Positions 8,803 to 17,044 of a stretch of DNA of 64,000 nucleotides are shown one piece after another. This DNA comes from Roseiarcus sp963832305. GTDB lineage: Bacteria > Pseudomonadota > Alphaproteobacteria > Rhizobiales > Beijerinckiaceae. Location: positions 62,001 through 126,000 of the forward strand of contig CAWHTU010000026.1 of the NCBI GenBank assembly GCA_963832305.1, given 5' to 3'. Made by a program: the position numbers and the translations under genes. Positions within the stretch are counted from its first letter, which is position 1, and every line of letters starts with the position of its first letter. The notes under the pieces were generated by a model that was given only the letters and a program-made list of their open reading frames with translations, had not been told where the DNA came from and did no database searches.

Positions 8803-9492
8803 ATGCGGCCTTCCCCGACCGCCCTCGTCACCGGCGGAAACCGCGGCATCGGTCGTGAGGTCTGCCTGCAACTGGCGGAATATCGCATGCGCGTCCTGCT
8901 AGCGGCGCGCGACGCCGCCAAGGGCGAAGCCGCGGCGCGGGAGTTGGCGCGCGGCGGTTTCGACGTCGAGCCGGTCACGCTCGACGTCACGGACGAAGCG
9001 AGCATCCGCGCGGCCGGCGACCGGCTCGCGACGGTGGATGTGCTGATCAACAATGCCGGGGTCGACTACGACACCGACCAGACCGTGATCGGCGCCGATC
9101 TCGCTCGCGTCCGGAAGACCTTCGAGACCAATCTCTTCGGCGCCTGGGCGATGGCTCGCGCGGTTGCGCCCGGCATGCGGCGCCGCCGCTGGGGCAGAAT
9201 CGTCAATGTGAGCAGCGGCGCCGGCGGACTCGCCTCGATGGGCCGGGGGCCGCCCGGCTACAGCGCCTCGAAGGCCGCGCTCAACGCTCTCACCCGCTTG
9301 CTTGCAGGCGAACTCGCGGGAACCGGCGTGCTGGTCAACAGCGTCTGTCCGGGCTGGGTCTCGACCGACATGGGCGGCCGGGGAGGGCGGCCGGTGCACG
9401 ACGGCGCGGCGAGCGTCGTCTGGGCGGCGATGCTGCCCGACGACGGACCGACCGGCGGCTTTTTCCGCGCCGGCCGCCCGATCGCCTGGTGA
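8803..9492 (+). CDS. Short-chain dehydrogenase/reductase
   Basis: A 229-residue classical SDR with a Rossmann nucleotide-binding motif TGGNRGIG (residues about 10-17), NNAGVD, a catalytic Ser in NVSSGAGG and YSASKAALN carrying the Tyr/Lys pair. Following NSVCPGWVSTDMG is typical of the family. The Arg and Lys pattern after the glycine motif (LLAARD) suggests NADP(H), though this is not certain. Its start codon ATG 8803 would overlap the uncorrected frame of the upstream PLD gene but not the frame-corrected version, which supports the correction. Substrate unknown. Confidence 0.88.
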   Translation: MRPSPTALVTGGNRGIGREVCLQLAEYRMRVLLAARDAAKGEAAARELARGGFDVEPVTLDVTDEASIRAAGDRLATVDVLINNAGVDYDTDQTVIGADLARVRKTFETNLFGAWAMARAVAPGMRRRRWGRIVNVSSGAGGLASMGRGPPGYSASKAALNALTRLLAGELAGTGVLVNSVCPGWVSTDMGGRGGRPVHDGAASVVWAAMLPDDGPTGGFFRAGRPIAW

Positions 9493-9814
9493 GAAAAATT
9501 ACCGGGAAACCTATTCAGCGCGGGTACATTGGATCCGCAATAGGCTGGGCGGTGCGGGCTTCGCCTTGGCGAAGTTCGTCATGAGAGATGGTCACAGACT
9601 CACCGGGAGGCTTGCCATGGAACGGGGCGCGGCGCTCTGCCGAACGAGTGCGCCCGGTTTCCGATATTCGGTCGTCGGCGCGTTCGTATCGTCCGAGGGC
9701 GCAATCGCCGAAGAGAGCAATTGGACGCCAATGCGTTGCCGCCGCCGGGGCGAATTCGACTAAGGAAAGTAAAACCCTCAAGCGACAGGCGAGGATCAGC
9801 CCTCGCCTGATCGT
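9493..9814. other. Intergenic region with a hairpin downstream of the FG-GAP gene
   Basis: Open frames here are short and lack family features, so I see no supported gene. CAGGCGAGG 9786-9794 and CCTCGCCTG 9801-9809 form a perfect 9-bp stem with a 6-base loop, starting 6 bases beyond the stop of the minus-strand gene at 9815. The T-run that follows on the minus strand (GGGTTTTAC) begins about 10 bases after the stem, so it is at best a weak intrinsic terminator. Confidence 0.45.
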
Positions 9815-11473
9815 TCAGCGTCCCGGATACCAATAGGCCGCCTGGGGCTTTGTCCGGTCGATGACCACGAACTGGTTGGCGAACACGCGGTAACCGGGGC
9901 TGTGCTCGCCATCGGGCCACTGCACCCTGATCTCCGCCCGCTCGGCCGTGCCGAGGCCGACATGGATGAAGCCTGCGTGGCCAGAGGCGTCGCCACCGCC
10001 GACGTCAACGAAGCGGGTCTGGCTGCGAGTTCCCGTCCTGATCGTAATCCGGGCCCCGATGGCGTTGCGGTTGGGGTTCGGCTCGACGAGTTTGATCTCG
10101 CTCCAGTTGCCCATCGGCAGCGGTGGACCGTCGCTGTTCTTGGCCCCGAGGTTTCGGTAGAGCGAGGCGTTCGAGCTGCGGTTGATCTGCAGGATGTCGA
10201 GCCGCCCATCAAGGTTGAAGTCAGCGATCAAAGCCCCGCGACCCTTGAGGTTATTTGCGATCCCCGCTTCGTCGCCGGCCTCGGCGAATTTGCCGTTCCA
10301 TTGACCCATCAGAAGATTGCTTGGATCGTAGGCGGCGAAGTCCGGCATCTGCTCAAGGTTGCCCTTGGAGACGAAGATGTCGAGAAGCCCCGCGTTGTTG
10401 AAGTCTGCGAATTCGGCGTGCCAGGCGGTCGAAGGCCGCTTGTCGCCACCCACATAGGGGATGTGCGCGGTCGCGCCGACCTGGCCTGCAATATCGCGAT
10501 AGACGGGCGCCTCCCCGCGGTCGCCGCCATCGGGATCGAGTTTCTGCAGCTTCTCGTCGCCCATCGAGGTAAGGAAATATTCCGGGTAGCCCGAGCCGTC
10601 GAGGTCGCCCTCGGCGATGCCCATGCCGTAGATCGAAAGATGCCGCCAGCCATCGGCGCGGGTGTAGAGACGTGGCGTTTTGCCGGGCTCGATCCGCCAC
10701 ATCTGCTCTTCGCCGCCGCGGTAATATTGCCTGTCGTTGGAGACCCGCAGCGACGGCGAGCCAGACTTGTTCCAGTCGGTGAACAGCATCGAGAGCGCGC
10801 AGAAGCCGGGCGCCAGGGTTGTGCGCACTGAGTAATCCGGCTTGTCGCCGGGTTGCGGACGGAAGAGCGAGTTCTCCTCACACGTGCCCCACGGCGAACC
10901 TGGCGCGTTGCGGTCGACATAATGGCCGATCGCCAGCGTCGGGAACTTCTGCCCGGGCTCCCACTCGGCGGCGAACGCCGTTGTCCAGCCGGGATCGCCG
11001 TCGAAGTTCCATTCGTGGTTGGCGAGCGTGAACGTGCAGTTCGGGCCGCCCTTGAGCAGGAGGTTGCCGCCGACCCTGAGCACGAAAAGATCCATGTGCC
11101 CCTCGCCGGAGATGTCGATCGGATAGGCGCCGATGACGTTCTCGAGCAGTTTGGGGTCGGCGCCGATATCGAGCGGCTTCTCCTCGAACTTGAGCGGCCC
11201 CCCGGCGCGTGAGCGGTTGACGAAGAGCCGCGCCGGATTCTTGCCGCCCGCGAGGAACACCGAGGGAAAGCCGGACCCGTCGCAGTCGAACGCCGCCCCG
11301 CCGCCGCCGACGAAGAATTCCCACGGACCGTCGTAGACGCTGTGAATCCCCGCCGCCTCGGCCTCCTCGTGCATGACGGGGATATCGCCGAGCGGCATTT
11401 GCCGGTCATCGGCGGCGCGCGCCCCAGCGACGCCGACGAGGACGGTGAGAATGGAGGCAATGACCCGCATCAC
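9815..11473 (-). CDS. Exported FG-GAP/VCBS beta-propeller protein with C-terminal ASPIC/UnbV domain (CRTAC1-like)
   Basis: A 552-residue protein with a Sec signal peptide ending near AGARA. The body holds repeated calcium-binding-type blades (AFDCDGSGFPSVF, DISGEGHMDLFVL, GDLDGSGYPEYF, ADFNLDGRLDIL) spread over about residues 55-430, then NAIGARITIRTG and VQWPDG of the ASPIC/UnbV domain. The start is GTG 11473 or ATG 11470. The stop of the upstream di-haem gene (TGA 11472-11470) overlaps both, so the two are translationally coupled. Proteins of this type are secreted or periplasmic binding modules. Pairing with a di-haem oxidoreductase suggests a shared periplasmic redox or adhesion complex, by inference only. 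Confidence 0.85.
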   Translation of the reverse strand: MMRVIASILTVLVGVAGARAADDRQMPLGDIPVMHEEAEAAGIHSVYDGPWEFFVGGGGAAFDCDGSGFPSVFLAGGKNPARLFVNRSRAGGPLKFEEKPLDIGADPKLLENVIGAYPIDISGEGHMDLFVLRVGGNLLLKGGPNCTFTLANHEWNFDGDPGWTTAFAAEWEPGQKFPTLAIGHYVDRNAPGSPWGTCEENSLFRPQPGDKPDYSVRTTLAPGFCALSMLFTDWNKSGSPSLRVSNDRQYYRGGEEQMWRIEPGKTPRLYTRADGWRHLSIYGMGIAEGDLDGSGYPEYFLTSMGDEKLQKLDPDGGDRGEAPVYRDIAGQVGATAHIPYVGGDKRPSTAWHAEFADFNNAGLLDIFVSKGNLEQMPDFAAYDPSNLLMGQWNGKFAEAGDEAGIANNLKGRGALIADFNLDGRLDILQINRSSNASLYRNLGAKNSDGPPLPMGNWSEIKLVEPNPNRNAIGARITIRTGTRSQTRFVDVGGGDASGHAGFIHVGLGTAERAEIRVQWPDGEHSPGYRVFANQFVVIDRTKPQAAYWYPGR

Positions 11474-12876
11474 GGCGCCTCGATGACGAGCGACCGCAGG
11501 AAGGCGACGACATGGTCGCGCTTTGTCGGGTCGAGCGCGACATAGGCGTCGCGGGAAAAGCGCGCGTCGCCGCCATGCGCGACGATGATCTCGTCGAGCA
11601 TGCGGAAGGCGCCGTTATGGCCGTAAGGAGCGGTCGAGCCAACGCCCCACAGCCGCGGCGTCAGGAACACGTCGCGCTCGACGAAACGCTGCGCCTGCAG
11701 TTCATTGCCGAGCGCATTGACCCTCTCGTCCACGATGAGATGACGCTTGAGATCGCTGTAGAGGGGAATGAGCCACTCGCCCTTGTCATTCCGCTTCAGC
11801 GTCTTGGCGAAAGGAAAGGCGGCAAGATCGATGCGGATCGGCTCTTTGACTTCGCCGGAGCGCAGTGTTCCCGCCATGTCGTAGGGCGCCGGATCGGTGA
11901 AGACGAGCGACTTCAGCGGTAGGGTCTCCATGTGGCAAGAGGCGCAGCCGATCTCGTTGAACGTCTTCGCGCCCTCGCTCGCCGCCTGCCGCCAGTCGTC
12001 GGGCAGGTCGGCCTTGACCGTCGGCGGGGGCAGGGCCGCCTGGAAAGCCACCAGGGCCGAGACGTCGCCGTCGGTGATAGCGTCAGGGATCCCGCTCTCG
12101 GCGAAGTCGTGGCTGCCGGTCCATCGGACGCCAAAGCGCTCGACCGCCTCCATCCCGTGGTGGATGTTGAGCGCATTGATGGTGAATTGTCGGAGCGACG
12201 TGAACACGCCCTTGCGGCTGAACGGCCTGACGATGAGGTCGGAGTCGACGCCCTCGATGGCGTCGAGATCGACGATGCCGTTCGCATGGGCGACAATCGA
12301 GCCGAACCGCACGCCCTTCGTCACCAGGTCGGCATGCGCGTCCTTGCCCGTCGCGCAGGCTTCCGCGACCGCCGCAGCGCGTATCGCTTGCAGGTCGGCG
12401 GTCATCTCGCGCGCGAGAAGCTCGATCAGGCCCGCGCCCATCAGCGCGATCGTATGCCGCTCGCTCGAGAACGATGGGTCGATCGAATCGAACTGGGCGC
12501 TCTCAAATCCCTCGGAAACGAACACATTGGCGACATCGTCGCCGGCGCCGCCCTCGACCGGATCGTTGTGGCAGCCGAAACAGGAGTTGGAATCGGGCCC
12601 GCTGGTGCGGCTGAAAGGGGGATTGACGCCGTTCTTGACCTTGGTCGGGATGATCGCCTGGGTCGCCTTCGGCCGCCCGGCGCCGTCGACCGTCGTGAAC
12701 TTCGCCTTGAACAGCACCCGTCCGCGCTCGATGAGGGCGGGCAGAGCCGATGGGCCCGCAGATGCGATCGCATCGAAATCCAGATGGGAGCCGGGCTCGA
12801 AGACCCGCTCGTCCCAACTGCCGCCGAACGCGATCCCGGCGGCGCCGAGACTGGCGAACGCGCCGAACGCGAACAA
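11470..12876 (-). CDS. Di-haem oxidoreductase / putative peroxidase (c-type cytochrome); N-terminus probably frameshifted
   Basis: Two c-type haem sites are present: CFGCH (about residue 97) and CASCH (about 312). Later come TPRLWGVGSTAPYGHNGAF and ALDPTKRDHVVAFLRSL, as in the DHOR/thiol-oxidoreductase family. The frame as given can only start at TTG 12876, leaving a short hydrophobic leader without basic residues. Removing one G from the GGGG run (12881-12884) joins it to an ATG at 12898 and yields MKRRREFLFAFGAF, a complete leader with an RRxFL Tat-like motif. I think that is the real start. The protein should be periplasmic and transfer electrons or reduce peroxide. It is coupled to the FG-GAP gene downstream. 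Confidence 0.85.
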   Translation of the reverse strand: MFAFGAFASLGAAGIAFGGSWDERVFEPGSHLDFDAIASAGPSALPALIERGRVLFKAKFTTVDGAGRPKATQAIIPTKVKNGVNPPFSRTSGPDSNSCFGCHNDPVEGGAGDDVANVFVSEGFESAQFDSIDPSFSSERHTIALMGAGLIELLAREMTADLQAIRAAAVAEACATGKDAHADLVTKGVRFGSIVAHANGIVDLDAIEGVDSDLIVRPFSRKGVFTSLRQFTINALNIHHGMEAVERFGVRWTGSHDFAESGIPDAITDGDVSALVAFQAALPPPTVKADLPDDWRQAASEGAKTFNEIGCASCHMETLPLKSLVFTDPAPYDMAGTLRSGEVKEPIRIDLAAFPFAKTLKRNDKGEWLIPLYSDLKRHLIVDERVNALGNELQAQRFVERDVFLTPRLWGVGSTAPYGHNGAFRMLDEIIVAHGGDARFSRDAYVALDPTKRDHVVAFLRSLVIEAP

Positions 12877-12896
12877 GAACTCCCCGCCTTCGTTTC

Positions 12897-13290
12897 ATGT
12901 CCCTCGCGCCTCGCCGCTTCGTGCGGCGGTTCGTTACTTGCGCTTTTGTCACGATCGCGGCGGTTCTCGCAAGCGGAACACGGCCTCGAAGATCTCGTCG
13001 CCGGCGGAACTTATGTCGTCACGCTCGTATCCGACGTGCCCGGCTCGCGTCGCCACCACTATACCGGCGCAGGCCGGGACGCGGCCATAACCTTCATCGG
13101 GCACGATCTGTCCAACGTCACCCGCAGGTGCCTTCTGCGCGGCGTGATGGACGCCGTGGTCGCCCAGGACCCTGGCCACGAGGCGAGGTCCGCGATGCGG
13201 GTGCTCTTATCTCTCATCCGCGGCGAACCGATTCTCGCCGAGCAGGAAAGGATCCGTGTCGAAATCGTGATGAGGGACAATCTACCCTGA
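12897..13290 (+). pseudogene. Small exported protein of unknown function, reading frame broken near 12960-12970
   Basis: From ATG 12897 one frame encodes a leader (MSLAPRRFVRRFVTCAFVTIAA). The next frame, from about 12967, encodes QAEHGLEDLVAGGTYVV and continues to a TGA at 13288-13290 with strongly GC-rich third positions, as expected of real coding sequence here. Dropping one base near 12957-12970 joins them into about 130 residues with a signal peptide and a QA/E cleavage site. I do not recognise the family. Its putative ATG overlaps the corrected ATG of the divergent di-haem gene (12898), so the start remains doubtful. Confidence 0.45.
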
Positions 13291-13434
13291 TTCCAGTCTT
13301 CTCTATACGACTCTTGTCCAGTTGCGCTGGCGCTCGATCGAGGCCTAGTGTTGATTAGCCGTCCGATCGCCCGGTTAGACTGCGGTCCAAGAAGCTTTCA
13401 GTCGGCCCTGATGGACCTCAAGTGGAGGAAAACA

Positions 13435-14484
13435 ATGAAAATTGCGAAAACACTGGTGTTGGGGGCGGCGATAGTGGCGTCCCTTGGGCTGACGTCGCTC
13501 GCCGCGCGGGCGAAGGACATAGTCGTCGGCGTGTCGTGGTCGAACTTCCAGGAAGAGCGCTGGAAGACCGACGAAGCGGCGATCAAGGCCGCGCTGGCGC
13601 CGTCGGGCGCCAAATACATCTCCGCCGATGCTCAGGCCTCGCCAACCAAGCAGCTGACCGACGTCGAGGACCTCATCTCGAAGGGCGCCAACGTGCTCAT
13701 CATCCTTGCGAAGGACTCGGAAGCAATTCTGCCGGCGGTCAAGAAGGCGTCGGACGAAGGCATTCCCGTGATCGCCTACGACCGCCTCATCGAGAGCCCG
13801 AACGTCCTCTACATCACCTTCAACAACGTCGAAGTCGGGCGGATGATGGCCAAGGCGATCTACGCCGTTAAACCCGCGGGCAACTATGCTTTCATCAAGG
13901 GCGACCAAGGCGATCCGAATGCGGACTTCCTGTTCTCGGGGATAATGGAGGTGCTCAAGCCCGCGATCACTGCCGGCAAGATCAAGAACGTCGGCAAGTC
14001 CTACACCGACACATGGAAGCCGGACAACGCGCAGAAGAACATGGAGCAGATCCTCACCAAGAACAACAATAAGGTCGACGCGGTTGTGTGCGAGAACGAC
14101 GGCATGGCCGGCGGCGTCGTCGCGGCGCTCGCCGCTCAGGGACTCGCCGGCGTCGTGCCAGTCTCTGGCCAGGACGGCGACCACGCGGCGATCAACCGGA
14201 TCGCGCTCGGCACCCAGACCGTCTCGATCTGGAAGGACGCGCGCGATCTCGGCAAGACAGCGGGCGAAGCGGCGGTCGAACTGGCCAAAGGCAAGAAGAT
14301 GACATCGATCGCCGAAGTGAAGCCGTTCACGGGCGGCGCCAAGCACATCACCGTTAACGGCATTCTCCTGACCCCGCTCCCGATCACCAAGGCCAATCTC
14401 AACGTGATCGTCGACAAGGGCTGGATCACCAAGGCCGAGGTCTGCGCCGGCGTGAAGCCCGGCGTGACGCCTTTCTGCAAGTGA
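13435..14484 (+). CDS. xylF: D-xylose-type ABC transporter, periplasmic substrate-binding protein
   Basis: A 349-residue periplasmic binding protein of the sugar-binding type 1 family. It has a signal peptide (MKIAKTLVLGAAIVASLGL...AARA), then KDIVVGVSWSNFQEERWKTD, VIAYDRLIESPNV and ALGTQTVSIWKDARDLGKTA, closely following XylF. The ATG at 13435 follows AGTGGAGG, so upstream in-frame codons from 13348 are not needed. It heads an import operon with the permease at 14612 and ATPase at 15941. A strong hairpin directly follows the gene, which would favour high levels of this component. Xylose is the likeliest ligand, but related pentoses or fructose are possible. Confidence 0.88.
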   Translation: MKIAKTLVLGAAIVASLGLTSLAARAKDIVVGVSWSNFQEERWKTDEAAIKAALAPSGAKYISADAQASPTKQLTDVEDLISKGANVLIILAKDSEAILPAVKKASDEGIPVIAYDRLIESPNVLYITFNNVEVGRMMAKAIYAVKPAGNYAFIKGDQGDPNADFLFSGIMEVLKPAITAGKIKNVGKSYTDTWKPDNAQKNMEQILTKNNNKVDAVVCENDGMAGGVVAALAAQGLAGVVPVSGQDGDHAAINRIALGTQTVSIWKDARDLGKTAGEAAVELAKGKKMTSIAEVKPFTGGAKHITVNGILLTPLPITKANLNVIVDKGWITKAEVCAGVKPGVTPFCK

Positions 14485-14510
14485 GTTGACCGGTTCCGGA
14501 TGGAGTGAAA

Positions 14511-14555
14511 CAAAAGATGGCCGCGCCGTTCGCAAGGCGGCGCGGCCATCTTTTG
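14511..14555 (+). promoter_or_regulatory. 18-bp perfect hairpin between xylF and xylH
   Basis: CAAAAGATGGCCGCGCCG (14511-14528) is the exact reverse complement of 14538-14555, with a 9-base loop TTCGCAAGG. The 3' arm ends in TTTTG, so it resembles a bidirectional partial terminator. It lies 27 bases after the xylF stop and 57 bases before the xylH start. In comparable binding-protein operons such structures protect the upstream mRNA from 3' exonucleases and reduce read-through into permease genes. Confidence 0.8.
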
Positions 14556-14611
14556 CAGCGGCGCTCGCCATCGTTCCGGCGGCGGCCCAAGGATAACGAT
14601 CGGGAGGGAGC

Positions 14612-15937
14612 ATGACCTCTGCAGCGCCGACCGCGACCAGCACGGCTCCGAACGAGCCGGCAATCCGGCGCCTGCTGAGGGCCACGGAGGTCGACACCCG
14701 CATGATCGGCATGATCGTCGCGTTGGCGCTGATCTGGATCGGGTTCAACATCTATACTCTGGTCCAGGCCGGCGAGGGCCTGTTCCTCACCCCGCGCAAC
14801 CTCTGGAATCTGAGCGTCCAGACGTCCTCTATCGCGATCATGGCGACGGGCATGGTGCTCGTCATCGTCATGCGCCATATCGACCTTTCCGTCGGATCGA
14901 TCATCGGCTTCGTCTCGACGATCATCGGCGTCGCGCAGGTCCACATTCTTCCGGTCTATCTCGGCCTCGACAATCCGGCGATCTGGATCATCGCCATCGC
15001 GATCGCTCTGGCGGTCGGCGCCGCGATCGGCGCCTTTCAAGGCTCTCTCGTCGCCTATCTTGGCATTCCGGCGTTCATTGTCACCCTGGGCGGACAATTG
15101 TTCTGGCGCGGCGCGGCCTGGTGGGTGACGACCGGCCAGACGATCGCTCCGCTCGACGACCGCTTCGCGCTGATGGGAGGGGGCCCGCACGGCTCGATCG
15201 GAGCGACGGCAAGCTGGGCTCTGGCTGCGCTCGCCTGCGCGGGCATCGTGTTCGGCCTTTACGCCGGACGTCAGCGGCGAGCCCGATTCCGTTTTCCCCA
15301 GCGGCCGATGTGGGCAGAATATGTCATCGCGGCCGTCGGATGCTTCATGGTCCTCGGCGCGACTGCGATCGTTAACGCCTATCCGTGGCCGGAACGGGTC
15401 GCTGCGGCCTGGGCGGAGGCCAACAACATTCCCGTCCCGGAAGGCGGCCTGTTCATTTCGACCGGCTACGCGATCCCGGTCCTGATCGCGCTGGTCACCG
15501 GATTCGTCATGACCTTCCTCGCCCGGCGCACGCGGTTCGGCCGCTACGTCTACGCGATCGGCGGCAACCCGGAAGCCGCCGAGCTCGCGGGCATCAACAC
15601 CAAACGAATCACGGTCATGGTCTTTGGGCTGATGGGGGCGCTGGCGGGGATTGCGGCCTGTATCGATTCGGCGCGGCTGGACTCGGCGACCAACGTACTC
15701 GGACAATTCGACGAGCTCTACGTGATCGCCGCGGCGGTGATCGGCGGCACCTCGCTCGCGGGAGGGGTCGGCACGATCTACGGCGCGCTGATCGGCGCGC
15801 TGGTCATCCAGTCGCTGCAGTCGGGCATGGTGCTGCTCGGCTTCGACTCGGCCTTCCAGCAGATGGTGGTCGGCGTGGTGCTGGTCGGCGCGGTCGGCAT
15901 CGATACGTTCTACCGCCGCCGAACCGCCAAGGGTTGA
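14612..15937 (+). CDS. xylH: D-xylose-type ABC transporter permease
   Basis: A 441-residue inner-membrane permease of the ribose/xylose (BPD_transp_2) family. About ten membrane segments are visible, with the family hallmarks MRHIDLSVGSIIGF, GIPAFIVTLGG, TRFGRYVYAIGGNPEAAELAGI and GALIGALVIQSLQSGM. The ATG at 14612 has a strong GGGAGGGAGC ribosome binding site. The gene ends 3 bases before the ATPase start. It is somewhat longer than E. coli XylH because of a central insertion (residues about 210-280) that includes a basic cytoplasmic stretch. It forms the channel for the XylF-delivered sugar. Confidence 0.9.
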   Translation: MTSAAPTATSTAPNEPAIRRLLRATEVDTRMIGMIVALALIWIGFNIYTLVQAGEGLFLTPRNLWNLSVQTSSIAIMATGMVLVIVMRHIDLSVGSIIGFVSTIIGVAQVHILPVYLGLDNPAIWIIAIAIALAVGAAIGAFQGSLVAYLGIPAFIVTLGGQLFWRGAAWWVTTGQTIAPLDDRFALMGGGPHGSIGATASWALAALACAGIVFGLYAGRQRRARFRFPQRPMWAEYVIAAVGCFMVLGATAIVNAYPWPERVAAAWAEANNIPVPEGGLFISTGYAIPVLIALVTGFVMTFLARRTRFGRYVYAIGGNPEAAELAGINTKRITVMVFGLMGALAGIAACIDSARLDSATNVLGQFDELYVIAAAVIGGTSLAGGVGTIYGALIGALVIQSLQSGMVLLGFDSAFQQMVVGVVLVGAVGIDTFYRRRTAKG

Positions 15938-15940
15938 GCC

Positions 15941-16726
15941 ATGGACGCGAACCCCCAGACCCCGCTGGTTGAGATGAAGGACATCTCGCTCGCCTTCGGC
16001 GGGCTGAAGGCGGTCGACGACGCCTCGATCGACCTTTACCCGGGCGAAGTCGTCGGCCTGCTCGGCCACAACGGGGCTGGCAAATCCTGCCTGATCAAGG
16101 TTCTGTCGGGCGCCTACAAGCGCGACGCCGGGCAGATCTTCATCAACGGCCAGGAAGCGACGATCAACAATCCGCGCGACGCCAAGTCTTATGGCATCGA
16201 GACCGTCTATCAGGCGCTCGCGCTCGCCGACAACGTAGACGCGGCGTCGAACCTCTACCTCGGCCGGGAACTGCGCACCCGCTGGGGCACGCTCGACGAC
16301 GCCTCGATGGAAGCGGAGGCGCGCAAGGTTATGGGGCGGCTCAACCCCAACTTCCGCCGCTTCAAGGAGCCGGTCACCGCACTCTCTGGGGGCCAGCGCC
16401 AGTCGGTCGCAATCGCCCGGGCGATCCATTTCAACGCCCGCATCCTCATCATGGACGAGCCGACGGCCGCGCTCGGCCCCGCCGAGACGGCGCAGGTCGG
16501 CGAGCTCATCAAGCAGCTCAAGGCCGACGGCATCGGCATCTTCCTCATCAGCCACGACATCCACGACGTGTTCGACCTTGCGGACCGCGTGACGGTGATG
16601 AAGAACGGCCAGATCGTCGGATCGGGACGGGTCCAGGACATGACCAAGGACGAGGTGCTCGGCATGATCATCCTGGGCAAATGCCCGCCTGGCGCGATTC
16701 CGGGACCGGGAGCGATGGCGAGCTAA
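15941..16726 (+). CDS. xylG: Sugar ABC transporter ATP-binding protein (single-domain XylG/FrcA type)
   Basis: A 261-residue ATPase with Walker A GHNGAGKSCL (about 43-52), Q-loop YQALALADN, signature LSGGQRQ (about 148), Walker B ILIMDEPTAAL and the switch His in LISHDIHDV. E. coli XylG and RbsA are two-domain proteins of about 500 residues. This one carries a single domain like FrcA of Sinorhizobium, so it should work as a homodimer. It energises the XylF/XylH importer at the cytoplasmic face. Confidence 0.88.
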   Translation: MDANPQTPLVEMKDISLAFGGLKAVDDASIDLYPGEVVGLLGHNGAGKSCLIKVLSGAYKRDAGQIFINGQEATINNPRDAKSYGIETVYQALALADNVDAASNLYLGRELRTRWGTLDDASMEAEARKVMGRLNPNFRRFKEPVTALSGGQRQSVAIARAIHFNARILIMDEPTAALGPAETAQVGELIKQLKADGIGIFLISHDIHDVFDLADRVTVMKNGQIVGSGRVQDMTKDEVLGMIILGKCPPGAIPGPGAMAS

Positions 16727-16730
16727 AGCG

Positions 16731-16766
16731 GGACGAGGCGTTCCGGACGCGACCATCGCCTCGTCC
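16731..16766 (+). terminator. 10-bp stem-loop after the xyl operon
   Basis: GGACGAGGCG 16731-16740 pairs perfectly with CGCCTCGTCC 16757-16766 across a 16-base loop, starting 4 bases after the xylG stop. There is no U-tract, so it may be a transcript-stabilising end or a Rho-dependent stop rather than a classical intrinsic terminator. The remaining bases to 17044 hold a repeat fragment and no gene that I can support. Confidence 0.45.
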
Positions 16767-16768
16767 AA

Positions 16769-16804
16769 AGGAGCGGCGAAGACGCGTCTCGAAGGACGTT
16801 CCAG
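16769..16804. repeat. Intergenic mosaic repeat, partial copy (family copy A)
   Basis: The core GGAGCGgcgaagacgcGTCTCGAAG followed by GACG..CCAG is shared with copies at 26642 and 44165 (GGAGCG ... TCTCGAAG ... CCAG). Only the left half is present. Such elements are common between genes in Rhizobiales. Confidence 0.5.
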
Positions 16805-17044
16805 TGGCCTCGGCACGTCGTGGCAGGCCGCCATAGCGTCTGTGTGGAATGAAGGCGGCGTTTTTGGTTCTCGAATTTTTTTCGCATGGGCCTTGCCATT
16901 CATCGGGGTTGGTATGTCATTAAGGCAGCCGCCAGGCGGAGCGAAGGGCCGACCCCACGGCGCGCGCAGGAGCGCCGATCAGGCGCGATCGCAACGTGCT
17001 ATAGACCCCCCGATCGCCGCTAAGTCGTCTTGAGCGGGGCCTCC

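Noticed and set aside
9493..9763. Possible small gene between the SDR and FG-GAP genes
   Set aside because: Frames are short, lack a ribosome binding site and show no family features.
14426..16903. 825-codon minus-strand frame opposite the xyl operon
   Set aside because: Low-complexity Arg/Asp-rich antisense shadow; the plus-strand genes have all expected ABC motifs.
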